64,000 nt of DNA from JAFGPL01 sp963781805 (lineage in GTDB: Bacteria > Bacteroidota > Bacteroidia > Bacteroidales > UBA10428): the NCBI GenBank assembly GCA_963781805.1, contig CAWAHF010000004.1, positions 1,984,001 to 2,048,000 of the forward strand, given 5' to 3'. Shown here piece after piece: positions 1 through 8,751 of this stretch. The notes under the pieces were generated by a model. It saw nothing but the letters and a program-made list of their open reading frames with translations. It had not been told where the DNA came from and did not search any database. The position numbers and the translations under genes were made by a program. Position 1 is the first letter of the stretch. Every line of letters begins with the position of its first letter.

Positions 1-1
1 T

Positions 2-214
2 AAAGAGATTGAAGAAATTTATAAAACAGGACTGGAAAACGGAGCAACCGGAGGAAAGCTTCTGGGAGCAGGTGGTGGTGGTTTTATGTTGTTTTACTGC
101 GAGAAAAACAACCAACAGAAATTGACTGAATCATTGAAACAATGCAGAAAGTATGAATTTGCATTTGAACGTGATGGTTCCAAACTCATTTATTTTGCCG
201 ATGAAAAATTCTGA
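2..214 (+). CDS. hddA: GHMP-family sugar kinase, C-terminal end (probable heptose 7-phosphate kinase)
   Basis: Only the last 70 codons are in the window; the gene enters from the left edge. The segment GGKLLGAGGGGFMLFYC is the C-terminal glycine-rich signature of GHMP kinases related to D-glycero-alpha-D-manno-heptose 7-phosphate kinase. That enzyme phosphorylates heptose 7-phosphate at C1 on the way to GDP-heptose for surface glycans. The stop codon (212-214) lies inside the start of the next gene, gmhA, which makes the enzyme that supplies this kinase's precursor. The 14-nt overlap suggests translational coupling. The family is seen in the sequence; the exact substrate is inferred from the neighbour. 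Confidence 0.8.
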   Translation, partial: KEIEEIYKTGLENGATGGKLLGAGGGGFMLFYCEKNNQQKLTESLKQCRKYEFAFERDGSKLIYFADEKF

Positions 215-809
215 TTTTACTACGTATTTCGAAAAAGTTGCCGAAACTCTGAAAAAAGTTGATCAGGAAGCCCTGGATAAACTGGTTGAGATAATATTTG
301 AATGCCGCGACAGAGGAAATTCCGTTTACATTTTCGGGAACGGTGGAAGTGCAGCAACCGCCTCGCATATTGCCGGCGATTTTTTAAAGGGTATCTCCTA
401 CCAGCTGGAAAAAAGATTTAAAGTAATCTGCCTGAGTGATAATATCCCCGGCACATCTGCCATATCAAATGATTTGTCATATGATGAAGTATTTATTGAA
501 CCGTTGAAAACTTATCTGTCAAAAAATGATGTGGTTATCGGTATCTCTGGCAGCGGTAACTCATTAAATGTTGTAAAAGCATTGGAATATGCCAAAACTT
601 CAGGGGCAACCACTGTGGCTTTATGTGGTTTCAACGGCGGTAAAATAAAAGAGATTTCCGATCACGCCATTCATGTTCCTATAAACGATATGGAAATTAC
701 CGAAGATATTCACCTGATAATATTCCATGCGGTTAAGCAGAAAATTATTCACAAACTAAAAGGAGAAAATTATTCCATGGGCTTTAAATATGATCAGCGT
801 GTGAAATAG
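201..809 (+). CDS. gmhA: Phosphoheptose (sedoheptulose 7-phosphate) isomerase, SIS domain
   Basis: A 202-aa cytoplasmic SIS-domain protein. It converts sedoheptulose 7-phosphate to D-glycero-D-manno-heptose 7-phosphate, the first committed step of heptose synthesis for LPS or surface glycoprotein glycans. The phosphosugar-binding motifs are visible as GNGGSAATASH (residues 46-56) and ISGSGNS (115-121), with an ITEDIH segment (166-171) and a later His (176) in the usual positions. The ATG at 201 was chosen because it gives the family length and overlaps the kinase stop; the in-frame codon at 153 would add 16 residues unlike the family. It forms an operon with the kinase and is closed by a hairpin terminator. 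Confidence 0.92.
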   Translation: MKNSDFTTYFEKVAETLKKVDQEALDKLVEIIFECRDRGNSVYIFGNGGSAATASHIAGDFLKGISYQLEKRFKVICLSDNIPGTSAISNDLSYDEVFIEPLKTYLSKNDVVIGISGSGNSLNVVKALEYAKTSGATTVALCGFNGGKIKEISDHAIHVPINDMEITEDIHLIIFHAVKQKIIHKLKGENYSMGFKYDQRVK

Positions 810-906
810 CCTTATAGAACTTTATTCATTATATTGCCTGAATCTTAAATGATTATAATCAAAGATTTATTTTGAACTTAAACTATACTGGATTTTATTA
901 AAAAAA

Positions 907-969
907 GTACCGCCAAGACCAAAGATTAGGTTTGTTAAAAATCCTTCCTAAATTTGGTCTTTACGGTAC
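907..969. terminator. Bidirectional hairpin terminator between gmhA and ytfJ
   Basis: The arms at 907-930 (GTACCGCCAAGACC...) and 947-969 (...GGTCTTTACGGTAC) pair along most of about 23 positions around a 16-nt loop. An A-run precedes the stem and an A-rich tail follows it. It lies between two convergent genes, so it can stop transcription from both sides. Confidence 0.75.
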
Positions 970-1008
970 AAAAATTCTATTTAAAATCAAAAGGATATAA
1001 GCAACTTT

Positions 1009-1398
1009 TTATGCTTTGGCTTTCTTTTCTTCTTTTTCTTCTTTCTTTTGTTTCATGTCCATCATTTTCTCGATTAAATCGGGAGCTTTTTCCAACAGGG
1101 TTTGCAATCCCTTTTTGTTGTCGGACGGAAGAAAGGAAATATCATCTCCCTTAGTTACAAGAAAACCAACGGGTGTTACCCCAATTCCGCCTCCTGCCCC
1201 CAAGCCTGTTCCTTTGCCATGATGCCTTTGGTCGTCACCTTCGCCGGTGCCACCACCAAACCCAAGACCAACTTTAATAACCGGTCTGCAGGTAAATTCA
1301 CCTATTTTGAATTCTTCGCCCAGAACTGTATCTGTTGAAGCCATTCCTTTTAAATTTTCGGATAATTTATCCAGTAATTGATCAAAATTTGTTTCCAT
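1009..1398 (-). CDS. ytfJ: GerW/YtfJ-family protein
   Basis: A 129-aa soluble protein that matches the YtfJ/GerW family. It has an amphipathic N-terminus (METNFDQLLDKLSENLKG), a CRPVIKVGLGFGGGTG core, a long glycine-rich loop (about residues 44-72), the GVTPVGFLV strand, and a highly charged Lys/Glu C-terminus (from about 113). In spore formers the homologue is needed for germination. In non-spore formers the role is unknown. It starts 11 nt after the stop of the DUF2953-like gene, so the two are co-transcribed. The neighbour pairing repeats the ytfI-ytfJ order of Bacillus, which supports both calls. Confidence 0.8.
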   Translation of the reverse strand: METNFDQLLDKLSENLKGMASTDTVLGEEFKIGEFTCRPVIKVGLGFGGGTGEGDDQRHHGKGTGLGAGGGIGVTPVGFLVTKGDDISFLPSDNKKGLQTLLEKAPDLIEKMMDMKQKKEEKEEKKAKA

Positions 1399-1409
1399 GA
1401 TTTCTAATT

Positions 1410-1937
1410 TTATTTGTTAAACATATAATATTTCATTGATATAAATAATAATCTGAATACACTGGTTTGAACCAGTAAATGAAACTCATTGCGGTCATAA
1501 AAATTGACTGAAATCGATATCCTGTCGCTATTAAGGCTTGAGACAATTGGTATAAGCTGCGCATTCAAAGGATAATCTCCCGTATCTAATCTCCACACGA
1601 GTTTTTTAATCCTGAAAGTGGATAATATTTTAATCATGAATCGCAGGTAGAATTGAACAGATTTTTTACTTCTTTTTGCTTTGCTTATCCGTCGTTCCTG
1701 TACTTCATGATCTTTTCCTGACATTCTTTTAAAAAAATCAACTTTGAATCTCAGAAAAAAAATTGAAAATTGAATTTTCCAGCTGTCTTTACGCTTCATT
1801 ATCCTGAAACCAACTATTCCAGGAATACCTGCATAATATTTGTTAGCAAAAGTATCTGCCAGAATTGAAATGGGAAAAAACAACAGATATAGCAGAAAAA
1901 TCAGAAAAACAATTAATATGATTAAACCTGTACTCAT
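1410..1937 (-). CDS. DUF2953-like membrane protein (YtfI-like)
   Basis: A 175-aa protein with one hydrophobic N-terminal segment (MSTGLIILIVFLIFLLYLLFF). A basic, soluble part follows, with GFRIMKRKDSWKIQFSIFF and a basic Lys/Arg stretch in the middle, and a beta-rich C-terminus. No catalytic motif is seen. Its size, single N-terminal anchor and position directly upstream of ytfJ match the DUF2953/YtfI partner that precedes ytfJ in Firmicutes. Sequence likeness to that family is only moderate, so the assignment leans on context. The ATG at 1937 was preferred to the TTG at 1964 because it places the membrane segment at the very N-terminus. Confidence 0.6.
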   Translation of the reverse strand: MSTGLIILIVFLIFLLYLLFFPISILADTFANKYYAGIPGIVGFRIMKRKDSWKIQFSIFFLRFKVDFFKRMSGKDHEVQERRISKAKRSKKSVQFYLRFMIKILSTFRIKKLVWRLDTGDYPLNAQLIPIVSSLNSDRISISVNFYDRNEFHLLVQTSVFRLLFISMKYYMFNK

Positions 1938-2088
1938 CGTTTTGCAATCAAAAATCTGAGACAAATATATGTTGTATAAGAGGAGATGTGAAAGAGGTTT
2001 AGGCAGAGGATTATATCAAATAGGTAAATGCCGGGATACTATCGGTAAAAGAATTTCATACTACGGAAAGCTTTGCTGATAATGAGAA

Positions 2089-4062
2089 TCAGACTTTCTT
2101 TGAGAAAAGTCCGAGGGCGTTGGCAATTTGTTCCGACTTTCCCATAAGGTAGAGATTGTCTCCTTCCATGAATACAACTTCGGGATCCGGATTTTCAATC
2201 AGGGCTGCATCTCGCAATATAGCAATTAGTGTAACCCCATATACCCTGCGTAATCTAATTTCCTGCAGGCTTTTGCCAGTTATGGAAGAGTCTTCGTCAA
2301 CCTGGTAAACAATGATTTCAATATTTGGTAATTCTTTTAGTACCAATGGATCCAAACCTTCTTCCTTCTCAAGAAATATTCCGTAATGATCGTCCCTTAT
2401 TTTTGCAATGGTAGTATTTATTTTACGTTGCGGAATTAACTTCTTGGTGAGAATCCGCTTGAACAATTCTATTGCCGTTTCAAATTCTTCAGGAATTACC
2501 TGGCTGGCTCCTAATTGATAAAGTTTATTAATATCGTGTACCTGTTGGGTTCTGACTAAAATATATGCATGCTTATTCAAGTGCCTTACTTTTTCAATAA
2601 TTGCCATGGAAGTAATCAGATTTCCTATGGAAATGACAATAATTTCAGCTTTATCAATATGTGCCAGCATCAATATGGGTTCATTAACAGCATCGCCATA
2701 AATAACGGTTTCACCCTTTTGCAGGCGCTTGCGTACCGTGGCCGGATCGAAAACGATAGAAATATAAGGTAGATTCATATATTTGGCCATCACCGATAGA
2801 CTTAAGGCACGCGAGTCTTTTCCAATAAATACCAGGTGATTCTTAAGTTCCGGAACCTCAATCTGGTTGAGGGGAAACAATCCGTCGACAAGAAACTGTG
2901 GAAGCGGAAGTTTTAATAACAGGCCGGCCAACGGCCTGGAAATCATTATCATAAATGGTGATATTGACATGGTAATAATGGCAACCGACAAAAACATTTG
3001 ATAAATGTAGTGGTTGATAATGCTATATTCAATTCCTTCTTTGGCAAGGATAAAAGAAAATTCACCTACCTGGCTTAGCGCCATACCCACCATTACCGTA
3101 CCACGAAATGTATGTCCCAGAACAAAAGCTGTTCCTCCGGCAACAAATGTTTTGAGGAAAAGAACAAGAATAACAGTGGTAATTACAAGCAGATAATTTT
3201 CGTACACGAAATTCAAATCCAGAAGCATTCCGATGGACACAAAGAAGAAGCTGGTAAAAGTATCTCTGAAGGGGATCAGATGTCCGAAGGCATTATGGCT
3301 ATATTCGGATTCAGATATCATAAGTCCCGCCAAAAATGCGCCAAATGCAAGAGACATACCCAGCTGTGATGTCAACAAGGCGACCGAAAGACATATTAAC
3401 AAAATACTCATAAGAAATAATTCCTGATTCTTTGTCAGTGCAATAGCATGCAAAACTCTGGGAATAAGCCATTTATTACCTATAAAAACCAAGCCGACAA
3501 TAAAAGCTGTTTTTAACAGCAATATCAGCAATTGATGCGGTTGTATATAATTACCACCGCCGAGCACAGGAATGAACAAAAGCAATGGCACAAGAATAAT
3601 ATCCTGAAAAATCAGTATTCCCAAAACCGACCGGCCATAATTGGATGTTATTTCAGATCGTTCCTGAAGCAATTTAAGCACAACTGCAGTGCTGCTGAGC
3701 GCGGTTATGATACCTATAAATACTGCACTGGTCCATGACATGTGATAAAAACGGGCAATGATGCTAATAACAAATACCGTAATTATGAGTTGAAGTGCCC
3801 CACCCAGAAATACAATTCTTCTGATTTTTAGCAGATGATTCAGCGAAAATTCCAATCCTACGGTAAACAATAACAATACAATCCCGATTTCAGCCATCAG
3901 GTCGATTTCGTGTGGCGAATTAATAATTCCTGAAAAATGAGGTCCTGCAATAATACCTGTAAGCATGTAACCAATAAGGGTGGGAATCTTAATTTTAGTG
4001 AAAAGAAAATTAACTAAGGTTGAGAGTGCAAAAATTATGACAATATCTTTTAATACAGCCAT
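2089..4062 (-). CDS. CPA2-family monovalent cation:proton antiporter with RCK domain (KefB/YbaL type)
   Basis: A 657-aa inner-membrane protein. Residues 1 to about 385 hold around twelve membrane segments of the Na+/H+ exchanger fold, with IGYMLTGIIAGPHFSG near the N-terminus, LFTVGLEFS and ITALSSTAVVLKLL. Residues about 400-525 form a TrkA-N (RCK) nucleotide-binding domain (LVFIGKDSRALSLSVMAKYM, then VIYGDAVNEPIL). The last about 100 residues look like a TrkA-C domain (ITGKSLQEIRLRRVYGVTLIAILRD). It probably exchanges K+ or Na+ for H+ under ligand or redox control. The family is clear; the ion is not. The ATG at 4062 fits the family start; the in-frame codon at 4089 adds nine unlikely residues. 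Confidence 0.9.
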   Translation of the reverse strand: MAVLKDIVIIFALSTLVNFLFTKIKIPTLIGYMLTGIIAGPHFSGIINSPHEIDLMAEIGIVLLLFTVGLEFSLNHLLKIRRIVFLGGALQLIITVFVISIIARFYHMSWTSAVFIGIITALSSTAVVLKLLQERSEITSNYGRSVLGILIFQDIILVPLLLFIPVLGGGNYIQPHQLLILLLKTAFIVGLVFIGNKWLIPRVLHAIALTKNQELFLMSILLICLSVALLTSQLGMSLAFGAFLAGLMISESEYSHNAFGHLIPFRDTFTSFFFVSIGMLLDLNFVYENYLLVITTVILVLFLKTFVAGGTAFVLGHTFRGTVMVGMALSQVGEFSFILAKEGIEYSIINHYIYQMFLSVAIITMSISPFMIMISRPLAGLLLKLPLPQFLVDGLFPLNQIEVPELKNHLVFIGKDSRALSLSVMAKYMNLPYISIVFDPATVRKRLQKGETVIYGDAVNEPILMLAHIDKAEIIVISIGNLITSMAIIEKVRHLNKHAYILVRTQQVHDINKLYQLGASQVIPEEFETAIELFKRILTKKLIPQRKINTTIAKIRDDHYGIFLEKEEGLDPLVLKELPNIEIIVYQVDEDSSITGKSLQEIRLRRVYGVTLIAILRDAALIENPDPEVVFMEGDNLYLMGKSEQIANALGLFSKKV

Positions 4063-4382
4063 TTCTGTAAATATTAATTTGCATACCAAGATATCAAAAT
4101 TTTGGAATATTGCAATAAAAAATAAAATTCAAATTCTGAAATGGCCGACAATCCGATTTAGCGGAGTTTTGTTCTATGTGTCTGAAAGAATCCCATGCAT
4201 TTCCTAATTCATAAACGTTACCCGAACTGAAATTTCCCCGGTTCCGGCATTATGATTAAAATTCCGGTTGAAATAAGAAAGTGATAATAATTTATGTGTA
4301 AATATTTCTTTATATTATTTTTTTTGTAACTTTCATTTAAATATAAGAAGTTAATTGCGGATTTTCCATACATAAACAGAAG
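4063..4382. other. Intergenic region between divergent antiporter and sensor genes
   Basis: About 320 bases between two divergently transcribed genes, AT-rich, with a T-run near 4312-4325. It must hold both promoters, but I see no clear TAnnTTTG box, palindrome, small gene or repeat. Confidence 0.4.
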
Positions 4383-7300
4383 ATGAATATTGCACTCACC
4401 GGAGAGTTAAAAGTCCATTTGAAGTATTTTAGTATCTCAAACTTATTTATTTTCATTTTAAGTTTCACTTTCCTTTCAACTTCAGCACAAAAAAGTGTTT
4501 TACGTTTCAATCATTATACTATCAATCAGGGATTATCTCAAAACATGATTGATTGCATACTCAAAGACAGTAAAGGATTTATGTGGTTTGGCACTTACAA
4601 TGGACTCGACCGTTTTGACGGTTATACATTCACAGTTTTCAAACACGATCCATTTGATAATAACAGCATTTCAAATAATTTTATTTATTCGATGTGCCAG
4701 GACAATTACGGAAATCTTTGGATCGGAACATCAAACGGATTGAATGTTTATTTATATGATAAAGAGAGATTTATCACCTACAGGCATGATCCTGAGAATG
4801 ACCAGTCGATTATAAATGATCGTGTTAATTGGGTAGTCATCAATAAAAATAATCAGTTATGGATTGGCACAAGTAATGGTGCAGACAGGCTTGAAATATC
4901 AGATAAATCAGGAACTTTTAAAATACTACAGCATTTGAAGCCCCAGGTGTTTGAAGGCAAATTGCTGGGTTCAAATGTTCTTGCAATCTATGAAGATCCA
5001 GAAGAAAACATGTGGTTTGGAACAAACAAAGGACTCACCTTCCTGAATGTAAAAAACAACACATGCACCTATTTCGAAAACAAATTAAATGATTTAAAAA
5101 GCCTGCCGAATAACGAAGTGCATGCTATCTATAAAGACCGGTACGGATATTTGTGGGTAGGGACAACCTTTGGTATAAGTAAACTGACTCCCGGTAGCGG
5201 AGAATTTATAAACTATTTTCATGATCCTACAAACCCATTATCTCTTGTTCATAATGCAGTAATGAGCATAATCGAAGACGAAAACGGAAAGCTGATCATC
5301 GGAACATACGGAGGGCTGAGCATATATGACAGGGAACACGACTGTTTTGTAAACCATAAGCAGATACTAAATGCGACTTACGGGTTGAACAACGATTTTG
5401 TCAACTGTCTGTTTTCGGATAAAGAAGGCAATGTTTGGGTTGGTACCGAAAGAGGGGGTGTTAACAAATATAATATAAATGAGAAGAATTTTGAATTTCT
5501 GGATCACGAACAGGGGAATAATAACAGTCTAAGTCATAGCATTGTAAACTCAATTTACGAGGATGATAACAATTTGTGGATTGGGACCGCTGGCGGCGGC
5601 TTAAATAAATACAACAAAAAAAGTGAAACATACAAACACTATTATTATAATTTTAATGATTATACCTCACTTTCCAGTGACTTTATTACCTCAATCTTCA
5701 GGGATAAAAATCAAAATATTTGGATTGGTTCCTGGAATGGGGGTATAAACAAGCTGACCCCTTCAAATGTTGAAAAGGGGAAATTTATCAGATATCAGAA
5801 TTCACCTGTTGATTCTTCAAGCCTTATTAGCAATTTTGTTGCAACCATTATTGAAGATAGTTGGGGCTATCTTTGGATTGGTACACTGGGTGGTCTCGAC
5901 AGAATGGATCCCCAAACAGGGAAATTCGAACATTTTACGGGAAAATATAAGAGCAAGGCAGTAGATCAGGTGGGTTGTTTACAGTTCGATCCGCAAAATA
6001 ATCTCTGGGTTGGTACTATGCAGGGATTATTTAAAATAATTGCCGGGAGAAATGGTGAAATCAACCTACATTCGAACAACCTGAAGTATTACGTAAACAA
6101 TCCGCTGGATACCAATTCCATCAGCGGAAGTTATGTAATATCCATTTGTCTTGACAGAAATAATAATTTGTGGTTTGGTACTCACGGAGATGGCATCAAT
6201 AAATTAATTATTGATTCAGCTAATCATATGCAGGAAAGATTTAAAAGCTATACCCAGGATGACGGCTTATCAAATAATGTTATTTATACCATTCTTGAAG
6301 ACAATAACGGCAATTTCTGGATGAGTACAGACAACGGAATTTCATTTTTTGATCCGAATAGAAAAATATTTAAAAATTTTTATACATCCGATGGATTACA
6401 GAGCGATCAGTTTTATTGGTCTGCCGGTTTTAAAAACAAGCAGGGTAAGCTTTATTTTGGCAGTATGAACGGTTTGAATTCCTTTATGCCTCAAGATATC
6501 AACGGTTCCAAATCAATTCCTAAAATTCTTATTACAGATTTGAAGGTTTTTAACGAATCTGTGAAAGTGGGCAGAGGGTATTACGGAAAGGTTATTCTGA
6601 ACAAATCCATTGTGCTAACAAAAGAAGTAATTCTTTCCTATAAGTTAAGGGAATTTTCCATCGAGTTCACTGCCCTTGATTATGATCAACCCGAAAAAAT
6701 TCAGTACTCATACAAAATGGATGGATTTGATAATCAATGGACTGAAGTGAATTCAAATCGAAGATTTGCCAGTTACACCAACCTCCCCGGGAAAAAATAC
6801 ACCTTTATGGTAAGGGCCCGAAATAACGAAGGGATATGGAATGATAAAACTGCCCAGCTGAAAATACATATATTACCACCGTTCTGGAAAAGATGGTGGT
6901 TTATCCTAATCGTTACAGTTATCATAGCGGTTATCCTGTTATTAATATACAGAATAAGGGTTTATAACATTAACCAGCAGAGACAAAAGCTTAAAGAAAG
7001 CGTAAAACAAAGAACTACCGAATTATCGGAAGCCAATGCACTTCTGGAGGAAAAACAGGAAGAAATTCTGATGCAAAACGAAGAATTAAACCGACACAGG
7101 AACAATCTCGAAGAGCTTGTATCAGAGCGTACAGTTGAACTTGACGGTGCCAGAAAAAGGGCCGAAGAAGCCGACAGACTTAAATCTGCATTTCTTGCCA
7201 ATATGAGTCATGAAATAAGAACCCCAATGAATGCAATTGTAGGTTTTTCAAATCTATTGCTTACCGAACATGATGACAAGGAAAAGAATGAATATATCCG

Positions 7301-8282
7301 GATTATTAACAACAATTGCGAAAACCTGATGGTGTTAATTAATGATATACTGGATATTTCACTGATTGAAGCTAATCAGTTAAAAATTGACCCTGCACCC
7401 TTCGATGCCAATCTGATATTAAAGGAACTTGAAAGTATTTATAATCTAAAGAAAAAGCCAGGGATAAAAATAAAGCTCGATATCCCCTTGAAAAAACAGC
7501 TCATTCTGATTAACGACCAGTTTCGCTTCCGTCAGGTGTTGAATAACCTGTTGAGCAATGCCATTAAATACACTGATGAGGGGGAAGTGAAATTCGGATA
7601 CAGGTTAGAAGAAAACTATGTGATTTTTTATGTGTCCGATAGCGGAATTGGCATAGAAAAAAATGATTTCATGCGGGTTTTCGACTATTTTCAGAAACTG
7701 GATAACGATAAAACCAAGCTATATAAAGGAACAGGTATCGGTTTATCCATCTGCAAAAAACTCGTTGAACTGCTTGGAGGTGAAATCTGGCTGGAATCTG
7801 AAGCAGGTGAAGGTTCTACCTTCTCATTCAAACTACCCGCAAGTATTGAGTCTGGCAATGCCTCAACAATTAAAAAACGGCAATCCGCAGACACACCATC
7901 AGACATGCCCGCTGTTAAAATAATTGTGGCCGAAGATGAAACAACAAACTATATCCTGCTGGAAAAGATACTAAAACCTTTGAAAGTTGAAATTATTTGG
8001 ACAAAAAACGGAAAAGAGCTGGTTGAATATGTTAAAGACAGCGTCGATTTGAAGAATTCACTCATCATCATGGATATAAAAATGCCCATTATGAACGGTA
8101 TAGATGCATTTTATGAAATACGAAAGATAAATCAATCTATTCCAATAATAGCCGTTACAGCATATGCAACTGAAAATGAGCGAAAAGAAATTCTTCAGCA
8201 TGGTTTTACCGATTATATTTCAAAACCTGTAAATGTACAAGGTTTAATTGATGCAATTAGAAATGCTATCTTATTAAACTGA
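4383..8282 (+). CDS. Propeller sensor hybrid histidine kinase with C-terminal receiver (paralogue 1)
   Basis: 1299 aa. An N-terminal hydrophobic segment (about residues 21-36) acts as signal or anchor. About fourteen Reg_prop blades with LWIGTxxGGLNKY-like motifs follow (to about residue 700), then a Y_Y_Y domain, one membrane helix (WWFILIVTVIIAVILLLIY), a coiled coil rich in Glu/Gln, HisKA with MSHEIRTP (His943), HATPase with NLLSNAIKYTDEG and GTGIGLSICKKL, and a receiver with phospho-acceptor Asp1231 in IMDIKMP. The periplasmic sensor architecture is that of Bacteroidota HTCS proteins, but the chain ends right after the receiver with no AraC helix-turn-helix. Output must therefore go through a separate protein. 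It is the first of three tandem paralogues. Confidence 0.9.
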   Translation: MNIALTGELKVHLKYFSISNLFIFILSFTFLSTSAQKSVLRFNHYTINQGLSQNMIDCILKDSKGFMWFGTYNGLDRFDGYTFTVFKHDPFDNNSISNNFIYSMCQDNYGNLWIGTSNGLNVYLYDKERFITYRHDPENDQSIINDRVNWVVINKNNQLWIGTSNGADRLEISDKSGTFKILQHLKPQVFEGKLLGSNVLAIYEDPEENMWFGTNKGLTFLNVKNNTCTYFENKLNDLKSLPNNEVHAIYKDRYGYLWVGTTFGISKLTPGSGEFINYFHDPTNPLSLVHNAVMSIIEDENGKLIIGTYGGLSIYDREHDCFVNHKQILNATYGLNNDFVNCLFSDKEGNVWVGTERGGVNKYNINEKNFEFLDHEQGNNNSLSHSIVNSIYEDDNNLWIGTAGGGLNKYNKKSETYKHYYYNFNDYTSLSSDFITSIFRDKNQNIWIGSWNGGINKLTPSNVEKGKFIRYQNSPVDSSSLISNFVATIIEDSWGYLWIGTLGGLDRMDPQTGKFEHFTGKYKSKAVDQVGCLQFDPQNNLWVGTMQGLFKIIAGRNGEINLHSNNLKYYVNNPLDTNSISGSYVISICLDRNNNLWFGTHGDGINKLIIDSANHMQERFKSYTQDDGLSNNVIYTILEDNNGNFWMSTDNGISFFDPNRKIFKNFYTSDGLQSDQFYWSAGFKNKQGKLYFGSMNGLNSFMPQDINGSKSIPKILITDLKVFNESVKVGRGYYGKVILNKSIVLTKEVILSYKLREFSIEFTALDYDQPEKIQYSYKMDGFDNQWTEVNSNRRFASYTNLPGKKYTFMVRARNNEGIWNDKTAQLKIHILPPFWKRWWFILIVTVIIAVILLLIYRIRVYNINQQRQKLKESVKQRTTELSEANALLEEKQEEILMQNEELNRHRNNLEELVSERTVELDGARKRAEEADRLKSAFLANMSHEIRTPMNAIVGFSNLLLTEHDDKEKNEYIRIINNNCENLMVLINDILDISLIEANQLKIDPAPFDANLILKELESIYNLKKKPGIKIKLDIPLKKQLILINDQFRFRQVLNNLLSNAIKYTDEGEVKFGYRLEENYVIFYVSDSGIGIEKNDFMRVFDYFQKLDNDKTKLYKGTGIGLSICKKLVELLGGEIWLESEAGEGSTFSFKLPASIESGNASTIKKRQSADTPSDMPAVKIIVAEDETTNYILLEKILKPLKVEIIWTKNGKELVEYVKDSVDLKNSLIIMDIKMPIMNGIDAFYEIRKINQSIPIIAVTAYATENERKEILQHGFTDYISKPVNVQGLIDAIRNAILLN

Positions 8283-8428
8283 TACCATTTTTATCTGAAT
8301 TATTTTAAATCAATTTTATTCTTCGAATAATGATAAATGTTAAAAATATCCTGACCTTTAATACAATTAAAATCCTGTATCATATTTTATTTATACAAAT
8401 AATAGGCTTGATATTTTTATATGAAATT

Positions 8429-8627
8429 ATTATTAATGCGAATTAAGGGTCGAAATCAAATATATGGACTTTATCTTTGTGAATCTTTGTGTCTTAGCGA
8501 CTTAGTGGCAATGGGAAGATAGCCACAAAGACACAAATTCACTTAGTATCACTAAGGTAAGTTTGCAAAATACTGATTCCTAATTATATATGCTAATAAG
8601 TTTTAACCCTTAATTCGCATTATTAAT
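8429..8627. repeat. 199-bp inverted-repeat (MITE-like) element
   Basis: The end at 8429-8450 (ATTAATGCGAATTAAGGGT) is the near-exact reverse complement of 8606-8627 (ACCCTTAATTCGCATTA). Inside is a second imperfect palindrome: GTGAATCTTTGTGTCTTAG faces GCCACAAAGACACAAATTC. There is no open frame. Nested palindromes with terminal repeats fit a non-autonomous mobile element or a large structured intergenic repeat. It fills most of the gap between sensors 1 and 2. Confidence 0.65.
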
Positions 8628-8642
8628 TCAAATGTTATTAGT
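8623..8642 (+). repeat. 20-bp direct repeat upstream of sensor 2
   Basis: TTAATTCAAATGTTATTAGT occurs here and again at 12715-12734, in both cases about 110-115 bases before the start of a sensor paralogue. It may be a conserved promoter or operator element, or simply a leftover of the gene duplication. Confidence 0.5.
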
Positions 8643-8751
8643 TTATAAAATCAAAATTGTATTATATTCTTAGTTTATAAACGAATATTAGATCAGTCTT
8701 AACGGATAAAAGATAAAGACAATGTAGTATGCATCTTCATCACTGTTAAAT

